Below are positions 47,153-57,992 of a DNA stretch of 64,000 nucleotides, one piece after another. Position 1 is the first letter of the stretch. Each line of letters opens with the position of its first letter. Where the stretch lies: positions 43,978,527 to 44,042,526 of the forward strand of contig OX485808.1 of NCBI GenBank assembly GCA_950295325.1. The letters run 5' to 3'. The stretch comes from Polytrichum commune. Lineage: Eukaryota > Streptophyta > Polytrichopsida > Polytrichales > Polytrichaceae. A program made the position numbers and the translations under genes. Under the pieces are notes generated by a model. It was not told the DNA's origin. It ran no database searches and worked only from the letters and a program-made list of their open reading frames with translations.

Positions 47153-47870
47153 CACCCAACTTTGAAAAATAGAACTACTCTTGCATTCTTGAAGGCCACT
47201 TGTCCACATAACCCATATTGAGTGCACTTCATCTTGAAGGTCCAAAATCCAATATATATGTTCACCTACATTGAATAAATGAGCAAATGATTGGGATTTC
47301 ATTTTTGAAGTGAAACTGTCGATAAAACATGCAATTAACTTGGAAGTCAAAAATATTACAAAACCCTCATTCGCACGGAGGTTATGATTTTTGTGACTCA
47401 CCATTGAAAGGGTCTTGTCATTCTAAACAATTAAACCAAAAAGTATGCTCACCAAATTAATTGAGCCTAATTAATTATAAAATGCACTTACTGGAAATAA
47501 TCATGATTTGTTTTAGATATGAAGACTGATGTGCTTAATTACACTTGTTAAGAATGACAAACACCCTTTCAATGGTAAGTCACAAAAATTATAACCTTAG
47601 TGCTAATAAGTGTTTTGTAATATTGTTTACTTCCAAGTTAATTGCATGTTTTATTGACAGTTCCACCTCAAAAATGAAATTCCAATCAACTGCTTATTTA
47701 CTCAATGGAAGTGAACACATATATTGGATTTTAGATCTAGAAGATGAATGTACTAAATATGGATTATATGTACAAGCGGCCTTCAAGAATGCAAGGGCAA
47801 TATTATGTTTTGAAGTCGGGCGGAGTGGATAGAAAACATGGGCTTCATCAGAGTAGTGAAGGAGGCGTGC
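47153..47870. repeat. Inverted pair of repeat arms, copy B
   Basis: Left arm 47153-47430 and right arm 47548-47830, inverted to each other as in copy A. The right arm is interrupted at 47871 by the foldback element and resumes at 48731-48815. Plus-strand frame 47545-47832 and minus-strand frame 47404-47150 encode related peptides containing EHIYWILDL. Confidence 0.7.
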
Positions 47871-48730
47871 TATGGAATGCCAAAAGGGTCATACTTTGTA
47901 AAACAGGGTACCCCGGGGAAGATTCCATGTACCCCGAGCTATAATAAGAAAAAATATTAGTAATTAACAAAAAAATTGAAATTACATTATTCAATTTTAA
48001 AAAAGGCTTAAATTTTTAAATAATTTTATATTTTAGTTAGAGATCTTTTATTTTAAATAAAAAATATTTTATTTTATTTTTAAGTGATACTATCATTTTT
48101 TAAAGAGACATTTGAGTTATTAACTGCTTTAATTTAATTTCTTTTATATTAAGATTAAAAAAGCAATGGAGAATAAGTTTTATTAACTTTTCTCAATTTT
48201 GGTTGGAGGATATTATAATGAACCCCTAAACTTAAACCATAAATTAAGCATAAATTAACATATAAATTACATAAATTAAGGGGTTCATTATAATATCCTC
48301 TAACCAAAATTGAGAAAATTTAATAAAACTTATTCTCCATTGATTTTTTATTCTTAATATAAAAGAAATTAAATTAAAGCAGTTAAGAACTCAAAAAGTC
48401 TCTTTAAAAAGTGATAGTATCACTTAAAAATAAAAATAATTTTATTTAAAATAAAATATATCTAACTAAAATGTAAAATTATGTAAAAAAATTAACCTTT
48501 TTTAAAATTGAATAATGTAATTTCAATTTTTTTGTTAATTACTAATATTTTTTCTTATTATACCTCCGGGTACATGGAATCTTCCCCGGGTACCATGTTT
48601 TACAAAGTATGGCCCTTTTGGGATTCCCTATGGGCATCTTTCCCGGGGCACCGCACATCTTCCCTGGGGTACAGGGAATCTTTCCCGGGGTACCCTGTTT
48701 TACAAAGTATGGCCCTTTTGGCATTCGATA
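47871..48730. mobile_element. 860-bp palindromic foldback element
   Basis: Flanked by the 6-bp repeat GCGTGC (47865-47870 and 48731-48736); copy A has the site once at 15230-15235, with one substitution. Ends read inward are TATGGAATGCCAAAAGGG and TATCGAATGCCAAAAGGG, followed by CATACTTTGTAAAACAGGG. Nearly the whole element is an inverted repeat folding about position 48260. The right arm has an extra ~100 bp in which the terminal motif ACAAAGTATGGCCCTTTTGG is duplicated (48602 and 48702). There is no coding capacity. I do not assign a superfamily because a 6-bp duplication is unusual. Confidence 0.88.
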
Positions 48731-48815
48731 GCGTGCCCGAGGCAGGGTCTAACCTTGGACACATGTGATCTAGCCCGGGGCGGATGCTTTAAGGCTCCGT
48801 GCTATTTTAAAGCCA

Positions 48816-49399
48816 ATAGTAAATCCTCGATTTAGTACAAGCCTCTCGAGAGTCGATACCTCGCATGGGTAGTTGGCACTTGCCACCTTTTCTTTTAGTA
48901 TCGTTATTTGAGTAGCACCTCATGATCCTCCTCCCGCCACCACATAACTCTTTCCCCCAAAAATGCAAAAAATACCGACATTTCTCATGAGGAGCTTGCT
49001 CTCACTAATTTTGATTTTAAAGGATATATCCTTGCTTGTGGAAACTATGAGATCCATCATTCTATTACATTCATATAAAAAATTAACCATGTCATAAAGA
49101 ATAAAGCCTTAATTGCTTAAAACAATCTTAATTTCATCAAGATCATAATAAGAGGAGGTTGTCGTTTTAGGTTTAATGGGTCGGGGTTTAATAATAACTA
49201 GCGCACTTCAATTAAGCGATTTTTTTTCATAATTCTTTATTATTGTATGGATCTTCTAAATATGTACAACTTGGTTCCATGTGGCTAAGGAAGACAATCC
49301 TTATTCACTAATTATTTTCCTTAATATGACATAAATATTGAGTGGTATGTGATCTAGTGTGGCTTAAAGACATATTCCAAAAAATAAAATAAAATAAAA
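48816..49399. other. Shared duplication backbone, no gene recognised
   Basis: Nearly identical to 15311-15899. An AAAAT microsatellite lies at about 49381-49402. Confidence 0.5.
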
Positions 49400-50077
49400 T
49401 AGATTTTAGAGTCTAGGAAGCCGAAAGGCTAATGGGACTAAAACCTACAAGGTGGCATCAAACTGGCTAATATCCCTACAACGGCATAGTGTAGTGGCCT
49501 ATGTGAGATAGGGGCCAATATTAACTTGTTGGTCTAATTGAAAGGAAGACTTGAGATTCCCTAATACTAACTTCTCAAATAATGATTTAAACTTATCTCT
49601 AATGGGGTTGTATAGGGGACACTCTAGTATAAAGTGTGCCTCGTATTATAAGAGCAAGAGTGGAACAACCTTTTATCTCTAGAGAAAAAGATAGCGGACC
49701 AACATCTAGTTTTGATGACAAGTATGTGATTTGAGACGCAATAAGCGACAAAGATCATGTATTGTGATGATGTCAATGGTTGCCTCATGTAATTCACAGT
49801 TATATTTAAAAAATCCTTGAGATGTAGGTAATCTACACTAAATATGATATTTAGTTTCATATGGTATATTTATGTCACTATGGAAACTTTTAGGATAACA
49901 CTTCTTATGAATAAGTGAAGAAATTTTGTCATGGATGATGGATGAGGCCATTGACCAAGCCCTACCCACTCTAGTCAACAACTTGTGATGAAACATTGTC
50001 ACGGATGATTGAAATTTGGATGAAAAATCACTTGGTAAGCAACGATAATCACAACATTGTATATCTTTAATACCCAA
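49400..50077 (-). pseudogene. LINE-like ORF2 C-terminal remnant, minus, copy B
   Basis: Equivalent of 15900-16577 with the same frame breaks, so the decay predates the duplication. It contains the CPLYNPIRDKF signature near 49600. Confidence 0.5.
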
Positions 50078-52033
50078 AAAAGATTACAAAGAATGACAAA
50101 TAATGTAGAGTTAACAGTTAGTGTTGGTGACACTATACTGCGGTTTATTATTCGTATTGAGCACATAATTAGTTTGGTGACACTAAATATCATATTTAGT
50201 GTAGTTTCTTCCTCAAGAGATGGAAAGAGTGCCACTCTTTAGCATGAAAAGTTTCATTGATATTATCAAATGTGAATTTTAAAGTATTCATAAGAGATTG
50301 GATTACTTGGTCAATCTACCATATTTATTTGAGGATCAAAAGTCAACAAAACTAGGGAACGTGTATGATCATTTAACGAGTATGAGACTCTTCACTTTGA
50401 TAATGAATAGGATATTCTTATGATCTAAAAGAAATGAAGAAAGTTGGTACGTCCTCAATTTAAATTTGTTAACTATCTTCTCCTAATCATGTATTTAATA
50501 TCATGTGAAAAGTGAGTTAGTTGGTAAAAGAAATTCACCACTTAAGACGCATCTACGTTATAGCTTCTCAAATTTGGATTTGCTATATGGTAATGTGAAC
50601 ATGATTAATAAGAATAATGTTAATCCAATAAATGATAAGAATATTGGTAGAGTGAGTTTAGGTTAAGATATGGATATTCATGCAATAAAGAGTGTGAAAC
50701 ATGAGCATTCAATTTTTATTTATTCATAAGCAACAATGTCCATGTATACTTTCTACCTTACCCAAACTATAATGATTATTGTAATACCTTGCCTAGACAA
50801 ACTTGGTATCTTTAGGATTTTTCAAAACCTTGCCCAAATGAACCTTGAACTATATTGGAACTGCTAAATTTCAACTACGAGTAAAGTGTGGCTCAAAGTT
50901 TTAAAGTTTATTTTGGGTACAAATTGAAAAGATTCAATTGCAAAAGGTAACCTAAAGCAAACCATTATGAAAAAAAACCACCCATTGACTTATAGGGCAT
51001 CAAGTAATAATACCCATATTGTCTCTACACTTCCACATAACACTCCTAGTGGCAGTAAGGCCTTTGACACACCACGAATCCTCAAAACCATTCACAACAT
51101 CATCACGAACAACATTAGATTGTATGGCTCAAAGTATGATTAGCATAAAGCAACATACAATATCTAAATGTGAACCAAGGATATTTAACCTATTAAGCCT
51201 TTTTTGTGATAAGACCCTTCACCACTTTAATATATTTTGTGCTCATTCATTTCCTTCATTTAAGGTTCTCAATAGAAGGAGAATCCCAACCAATGCCCGG
51301 AAAGATTTTGGGCATAGTCGGTCAAGATCCTAGTGATTCTAAATCAAGTCACTTCCATGTTGACATCTTCCGATTTTGTTTTCGTTCATTTGAGGTATGT
51401 TCTACAGATTCCTCTAGAATGATCGGTGATTCTCATGAAGTCTTCAATTCCAACCAGTTATTTCTCATACTCAACCGGTTCATATGTAACTAACCGCTGG
51501 TTCTCAATAGTTTGCAATTCTAATATACAAACATACAATTGGTGGTGGTGCTAATTTATCATCACACCATTCTCTGCATTTATGGAAAGGTGGGGTGACC
51601 AATTAAGAATATATGTCAAGTGTAAAGGACAATGCATGCCTATATTAGTAACTTTACAAGCAAACAACGACATTCTTGTTATGAGAGTTATGGCAACTAC
51701 ATGACACTACGTGGATCATGTGGTTTACCATTGTACTATGTACATGATTTAGTGTGGTAGTAAAATACGTATGGTATGTCAACCCTGAACTCATTTTGCC
51801 CAAAACATTCCAAATTTTGCTTCAAACTCATTAGCTAATTTTCTTTTTCTTACAATGAATAAAACAATGTGATGGTATTGGTTGGATAACCACAAAGTTA
51901 GGAATATGTAGTAACGTATTCAACCTTCTAAGTGTTGGCATGTGGAAGACTTTAATATAAGAATGCAAGTGATAGTAGTGGCCATTATTAAGACACATAT
52001 CTTAGCAAGACTTTGTTACTATGGATGAATATA
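50078..52033. other. Shared duplication backbone, no gene recognised
   Basis: Equivalent of 16578-18536. It contains the palindromic ACTAAATATCATATTTAGT word near 50183. Confidence 0.5.
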
Positions 52034-52250
52034 GGCACCACGGGCCTTGGCTTGGCGGTTAGGGCTCATGACCCCCAATGAGGAGGTTGTGGGTTCTATT
52101 CCCCGTGCCGGCGTGGTGCTCACCACCTTAGTCCACCCAACTATGGTGGGGGGTCCTTGGACCTTGTTGTATGGGTACCTCAAAGCCCTTTGGGGGGATA
52201 CCATGTCTGGTATCTTCAAGGCACTAGTGGCTAGCTAGGAACTAGTATGG
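52034..52250 (+). mobile_element. Intact tRNA-derived SINE
   Basis: The first 76 bp (52034-52109) are tRNA-like. A 5' GGCAC...GGG can pair with the 3' CCCGTGCC. A box A-like TGGCTTGGCGGTTAGGG lies near 52048 and a box B-like GGTTCTATTCC at 52092-52102. A tRNA-unrelated body follows (GTGGTGCTCACC onward). The 3' boundary is uncertain, between about 52250 and 52350, because the flanking sequence is shared with copy A. The copy A version is split at 18581/24512. It has internal polymerase III promoter elements and no coding capacity. Confidence 0.8.
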
Positions 52251-53923
52251 TGTGTCACTATAGTGTCCATCCTCGAAAGGGGAGAGTAGTATTTGTCCCA
52301 ATGTCCTCTTGTCCAGTGGGCATCGGGTCATTGGCATTACGAACGAACGCTTTATTCACGCTGGCCCCTTGCTTGAAAGGGGTTGGAGTTTCCATCTATG
52401 GATGAATGATGAGGTTACATTCATTTTAAATTTAGCCAAGTTCTCATGACAATTTTAGAAAGTAACCCATGATTAGTATTTATAAGATTCATTTCCATTC
52501 AATGTAATTTTTTGGGAGGCTATGTAGTGACATGATATTTGGATGCTTACTTTCATTCTTTTAGTAAACTCTATATCTTCAACCAAATTTATCTTTGATC
52601 CCAAGGGTCCATGTATTGCAAGGAGTAAATAGGGAGATTCACACAATTTTAAGGACATTTAAACACCACAATAGCCTTTTGATAGCCTTCCATAATGTTA
52701 AGTTTGCTTCAAGGGAAAATGGTGGTACTAGTATATGGCCTTCAAAAATTTCTCTTGGGCACATCAACTCTTTTCTTCTTCATTTTTACATAATTTACAA
52801 AATTACAAGACATTTGTGAGTAGGACAATCAACCAAAAGACTTGGGATTTTTAGACATTGTTGACTTCTTGGGAAGTTCACTATAATTTAGAATAGCCTT
52901 CATGAATTGTCATGTTGCATCAACAAGTGTGAACATATTGCACTATCATTGCGTGGGTTGATAATGAATAATGTGGGCCACACTACATCAAGTATACATT
53001 GTGGCTATATTTCACTAGATAGCTTTACAATCTACGAATATGGTAGATGGTGAATCCACATTCATAAATTTTATATCATTATTCTTGAAAAGAATTGGTG
53101 ATAAGACCGCACAATTCCCAAAGTGTGACACCCTATCCTAAAAGAACATGACTAGGTCATACGAAGGCGATCTCATTCACGTCAATCCATAAAAGAACAT
53201 CTATGTTAATTTTTATTTTTATTTTATTCCCACATTGTGAGGATATTTGTATCAAGATCCAAGAACTTCAATAAACTCTAATTGGTGGGATTATCCTATG
53301 ATGGACTTTCTTGTTTCATGGAGTGAAATTAATTTATCAAATGAAATCCACGAATTGCAAACAAAGGTTTAATCAAAGCATGCACACCCAAAAACCAACA
53401 CTATGTATTGAAAATCATATAATTCAGAGCCCCAAAATGTGTTGACTGAGGTGCATAGTGTTGGTTTGAGGTTCAATGTTGGGTTTGAGTAATGCCCTAT
53501 ATGGTAACTTTAATTGTTGTATGTATCCTCAACATGTACGAGGGAGTGCATATTCACAACACCTACCATCAAGAGAGTGAAAACATTAATGCTTGCATAA
53601 ACCCCCCGGGGTTTAACACCTAATTAACACCTAAATCAAAGTCAAAGTGTTGAATTACTTTGCATGAATCATAGTTTAATTTAGCAATAATCATAGGTTT
53701 ATTAATATATCTAAATATCAAAGGTCTACCCATATAGGTTTATATATGTATACATATAGTATCTACCTATAGGGGTAGATATGTATTGCACCACCAATGG
53801 TGGGTGTTGGGAAGTGAAATCCTACATGAGGCTAGAGATTTGTAATGTCTTTGTAAACTCATTCATGGGGAAGGTGAAATTGGAATGACCTATTTTACAA
53901 CCTAGAAACTACAATAACTATTC
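52251..53923. other. Shared duplication backbone, no gene recognised
   Basis: Equivalent of 24660-24787 plus 27463-29026. It carries the unfilled sites of the 2659-bp element (near 52352) and of the second large element (near 53916). Confidence 0.6.
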
Positions 53924-54120
53924 TATTGAGTGTCACATACTATTTGGAGTTACACATGCTATATAGTTCCCTATTTATGTACATATATTTATCAAGTAAA
54001 GATGTTAATGTTTTACAAAGTCCAAACAACCACTTTGACCTTTGTTGGCAAAAAAAAACAGAGCTATAGAATACATAGTTATAGCATTGTGTAGTTCCAA
54101 ATAGTAAGTGACACTCAATA
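53924..54120. mobile_element. ~197-bp GTGTCAC-type MITE, copy B
   Basis: Counterpart of 34601-34797, with inverted ends TATTGAGTGTCACATACTAT and, at the right, GTGACACTCAATA. Non-coding. Confidence 0.75.
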
Positions 54121-54129
54121 CACTACTTA

Positions 54130-54663
54130 TGCCCCCTTCCCACCTGACTTTAGTTAAGACCCAAAGTATTTCCTAAAAACCGGGTAAAGCTCCCTCGGTT
54201 ATAGCGGAAGCATCCGACTATCCCAATGCACCTACAAGAACTTGCTCCGGAGATTTTCAAATAGGTTTTAGTTAAGTAGCTTTCACACATGTTCGTTGTT
54301 TTATCTACCAAGCAATGAATGTTGGGTAGTTTTTGTCCCATCCTGAAATGCCTTACTACTCACCTATCTTACCATCGGTTTTTGTTAATGAAGCTCCTCG
54401 TGCCCTCATAGCTAAGACTAAAAAGCAACCAATCACAACGGTGGGAGGCGACACTTTTAAAGTTTCTATATTCTTGCCTCATGTTTAGGTACCGATGGGA
54501 GGGTCGGTGGTTGAGGCTTATTAAAACCTCCACTTTTAAGCCATGCCACATCATTTGCCACCTAGGCTCGGCACAAAAAAAAGCAGTATGTGTGAACCCT
54601 AGATAACTAAAACCGCTTTTAGACTAAAACTACTTCTAACTAATGTCAGGTGGGAATGCCCCA
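54130..54663. mobile_element. 534-bp PIF/Harbinger-like MITE
   Basis: TTA at 54127-54129 and 54664-54666, single at 34803-34805 in copy A. Ends read inward are TGCCCCCTTCCCACCTGAC and TGGGGCATTCCCACCTGAC, continuing with a TTAGTTA-type stretch. A TTA duplication is typical of PIF/Harbinger. There is no coding capacity. Confidence 0.85.
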
Positions 54664-54863
54664 TTAGTGTACTTTTTCCACATAAATTTCTTTTAGAAAT
54701 AGTATCCAAGATTCTAGCCCTCAACTTATAAGGAAATTATTTCTACTATAACTCTTTGAGTCATAATGGATGAGTTCAAATACATAGGTGCATTGAATCC
54801 GAAACTGCTCACTACTTGATTATAGACCTAAAAACAAAAACTTAAATAGGCTTAAATTGAGTA

Positions 54864-56730
54864 CTTCCTTGTTGTTAAAAATGACATAGTAGGTGCTTTT
54901 GGCACATCTAGCTAAACATATTTAATATACAAAAACCAAGACTAGATGTGACCCCATATAGATTTGACCAAGGCCACATTGTCCAAGTCCAACCTCGAGC
55001 CGCCGCATTCAATGCTTCCCACATGTCTAACCCCTCTTTTCACCGGCCCACCCATTTTTTTTTTTAAAAACGGACCGGGACCGGTACATGGAACTTGGCC
55101 CTAAGGTAGAAGCATCCAACTCCAAGCACTTAGTGATCTACTCTTTGGTCTCACAGTGGGTGGTTGCGTACTTCAAAATGAATACCAATGATACCATTAT
55201 AAGAATAAAAAAACACAATCCTTGCATTCATTGGCGAAGCCGCTTGATGCGCGTGGGCCATGGTACTCCGCGTCTTCTCTCACACAACACCGCTTCTACC
55301 GCCTTCTCTTTCTGGTTGTCGTTTGGTTCACCATGATGTCGATCTAAGGTTTTGGTTGGAGGAGACACCAAACGTGTCTGTGCATGTGTTTCCAAAACAA
55401 CACTTGAAGGAGGTATGGAGATCTAACGTTTTCACTTGACTGTGGGTATGGAGTCTCTTAGGTTTTCACTTGAAGTTGAAGATTTCAGTTGGAGTCGGCG
55501 TCCTCATCTAAGTATGTGTTGGTCGGATGGAGTGTGTTAGATCGGGGTTGTGTGGCGCTTTGATGTGTGTGCTCTAACAATGTATGTGGCCTTCCTGATC
55601 TGATCTGTGTTGTTTTTTCATATCTGATTATGTGTCTTCGTAGAGTATATGAGTTGACGTGTGAGGTTGTTGTTTTGGTAGACAATTTCTTTGGTTTTGG
55701 CCCGTTGCTCTTGAGACTTCGGACATAACTTATGTGCTACATTTGGGTGCATCTGGCACCAAAGGAACTCTATGCCGGCTCAAAATGTGCTCTTTTGCAA
55801 GATTTGTCTCTCTCCCTATTTGGCCAGGAAGCTTTACTTGGGCTATTGATATCTGTAACCATGAGATCGGAGGAGATCTGTGGACTTCATAGTTTAAACT
55901 TGTACATCGCCACGAAGTTGTCTTCAATTTAGCACTGCTTTTTAAGTTTCTATGTTTTTGTTAATAATGATAAAACCCTTTCCTGTGGTAGACTTTGTGA
56001 GTCCTACTTTTTCCCTCTTGAGTTGCAAGTGCAAGTGTGGTCATCCCCTGACACGCTTGTAAGGCTGTGACATGGTTCTGAGGTCTTGCAAATCACTGTT
56101 AAAGCTTCAACCTTTCAATCATCAAGCTTTGAACCATTGTACTCCTTTCGAGCTATTTATTTTTGGTGTCATCATTCAACTTACAACCTAGTCGTGTAGT
56201 ACGCCCTGCCATTCTTGCGAACCTTGTGGGTGCTGGATTGAAGCAAGAACTTTTGTCAACTGCTACAATAAATTCAATTCTTGATATGGCGGTACAGTCT
56301 TCCTGTAAATTTCTAGACATGCTCCACACTTACAGGACATTATATGTGGTAAGACGAACGGACCTTGATCAAGCCGTTTGTATCTTTAGTCTTACGTTTC
56401 TTAGGTTTATGATAGAAGATCCTCACAAGATTGCTCCAAAGATGCTCTATATGTACATATTTAAATGATTGGCTTGCACTACTATATGCTAACTACCTCG
56501 GTCTTTGAGTGTAAAATAACAACCAAATCCTTCTCTTGGTTTTCTACCATAACTAAATGTCGTTGAATTTGTTGTTGTTATCTATAGAATCACAAACCCT
56601 CTCCAAGAGCTTCAATTTTAGTGGATCTACAGAAACTCAATCACCAAATTCTGGCATTGCATCAAAGTGGAAGTTAGCACGCTGTGAAAATGGTACCCCT
56701 TAGATCTCCTCCAGTGTCAACATTCTTGAA
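54864..56730. other. No recognisable gene
   Basis: Unique sequence beyond copy B, with a poly-T run near 55060. The frames at 55088-55336 and 56163-56468 carry no domain I recognise and no exon partners. Confidence 0.4.
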
Positions 56731-57240
56731 ACCCAGGGAGTGCACTGTTCAAGTACTGTAAATATACACGTGCGTGCACAAAAGGGGTATTATTTAGAAC
56801 AAGCATGTACAAAATGTACGTACAAGAGACATATTCCTATTAAGCAAGAAGTAGATATACATGAGGCTGGAGATAAGGATGTAGAAAAATATATGTAAAG
56901 TACGTGTTTACGCGTTTACGCGTTCAAGTCAGACCTGGACCAAGAATCATGCATTTTTTCATCCACTAAGTAACGACTTTATAACTAAAAATCCATGATT
57001 TGATATTATACATATAATAGGGCCATATTTTTGCATTTCCAAACATTTGTACACATGTTATATACAATTTCTGTATTTGTTTTTGGACCCTTGTGTACGT
57101 ATGGAAATGTATTTTGAAGCAATGAGATTTGTAAGTATATTGCTTGATTTTAGCAAAAATAAAATGTATACAGGGGTATTTTAATAAGGGGCATGCACGC
57201 ACGTGATGCTTGGTTTTAATGAATAGTGCACTCCCTGAGT
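56731..57240. mobile_element. 510-bp terminal-inverted-repeat element
   Basis: CTTGAA occurs directly at 56725-56730 and 57241-57246. Ends read inward are ACCCAGGGAGTGCACTGTTC and ACTCAGGGAGTGCACTATTC, with a further inverted CACGTGCGTGCA block about 35 bp in. The interior is AT-rich and non-coding. No empty site is available here, so the 6-bp duplication is less secure. Confidence 0.65.
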
Positions 57241-57410
57241 CTTGAAAGTGTTCCATGATGTCACACTGAGTCTATTTTACTTTATGATTCTATGCCATTG
57301 AAATGTTGTCTAACTATCCTCGAGTCAGTGCTGATGAGATGATAGGTCGAATTGCCTGACAGTTTGGTAAAATAACAGAGGCTCACCAGTATCATATAAT
57401 TGATATGCAG

Positions 57411-57992
57411 GGTTGAGATATTTTGAGGAGACTGCAGATTTCCCTTTCAAGTATAAGGTAATCTTGGTGTTTGCAACAGGGTATGCCCTCTGTATTTTTT
57501 GCAGTTCCGTGGTCAATTGGGCACGTCTTCAACTGAAGATGACTGCTCATACAAACCAAATGTTTTGGTGGAAGGCATCAGCATTTGTTGACTACTTTTT
57601 TTTGTTGTAAATTGTTTCAGCTGCCAGTGATGAAAGCAATTAGGGTGGTGAAGGCTCCAGCTGATCAAATCTTTAGTCTCATAATGGATTATGGGTCGGA
57701 ACGCCAACAGTAAGCACTCACTTCAGTTCCACTCTATACTGTTAGACCAAGAGTGTTGTATACTCTTTCACCTTGCTCTATCAATGGGTAATATATGCAA
57801 GTATAGGAATACTTGCTTGTTGCACTTTGGTTCAATGACATGATATTTTTTTGGCCTTTTGTTATGATATGTTTGTGTACTTTAGATAGGTCGGCTTCGT
57901 CAATAACAAGCAAAATCCTGTGCAAATGGGACTACAGAGTGGAAAGCGCATCAATTATCGAAGTTGTTGATGGTCATTTAGATATTTTGTAT
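57411..57992 (+). pseudogene. EDR2-like START-domain gene fragment, three exons
   Basis: Exon a (57411-57457) reads LRYFEETADFPFKYK between an AG acceptor and a GTAATC donor. Exon b (57621-57709) reads LPVMKAIRVVKAPADQIF followed by SLIMDYGSER, with TTTCAG before it and GTAAGC after. Exon c (about 57926-57992) reads WDYRVESASIIEVVDGHLDI, then LY and a GTATGC donor. The order fits the start of the START lipid-binding domain in plant EDR2-type proteins (LRxFEE, then P.MxAVGV, then WD...VExxDGH.DILY). The in-frame join of b and c requires AA rather than AG at 57924-57925, suggesting a mutated acceptor. I found neither the upstream PH domain nor the rest of START. It is truncated. Confidence 0.55.

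Larger units (their letters stand above)
41791..54863. repeat. Copy B of the ~10-kb direct duplication
   Basis: Collinear with copy A (7351-35002). It lacks most of copy A's insertions and carries its own at 42527, 47871 and 54130. The uninterrupted sites here define the ends of the copy A elements. Homology to copy A stops at the TA at 54862-54863. Confidence 0.9.

Noticed and set aside
48508-48768. 86-codon open frame
   Set aside because: It lies entirely within the right arm of the foldback element and runs into its flank; it is a by-product of the palindrome.
52034-52109. Functional tRNA gene
   Set aside because: The 76-bp tRNA-like fold is imperfect (extra CAC in the acceptor arm, altered box B) and is followed by a SINE body.
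52019-52238. Frames of 63-66 codons on both strands
   Set aside because: They are translations of the SINE, which is an RNA-derived element with polymerase III boxes.
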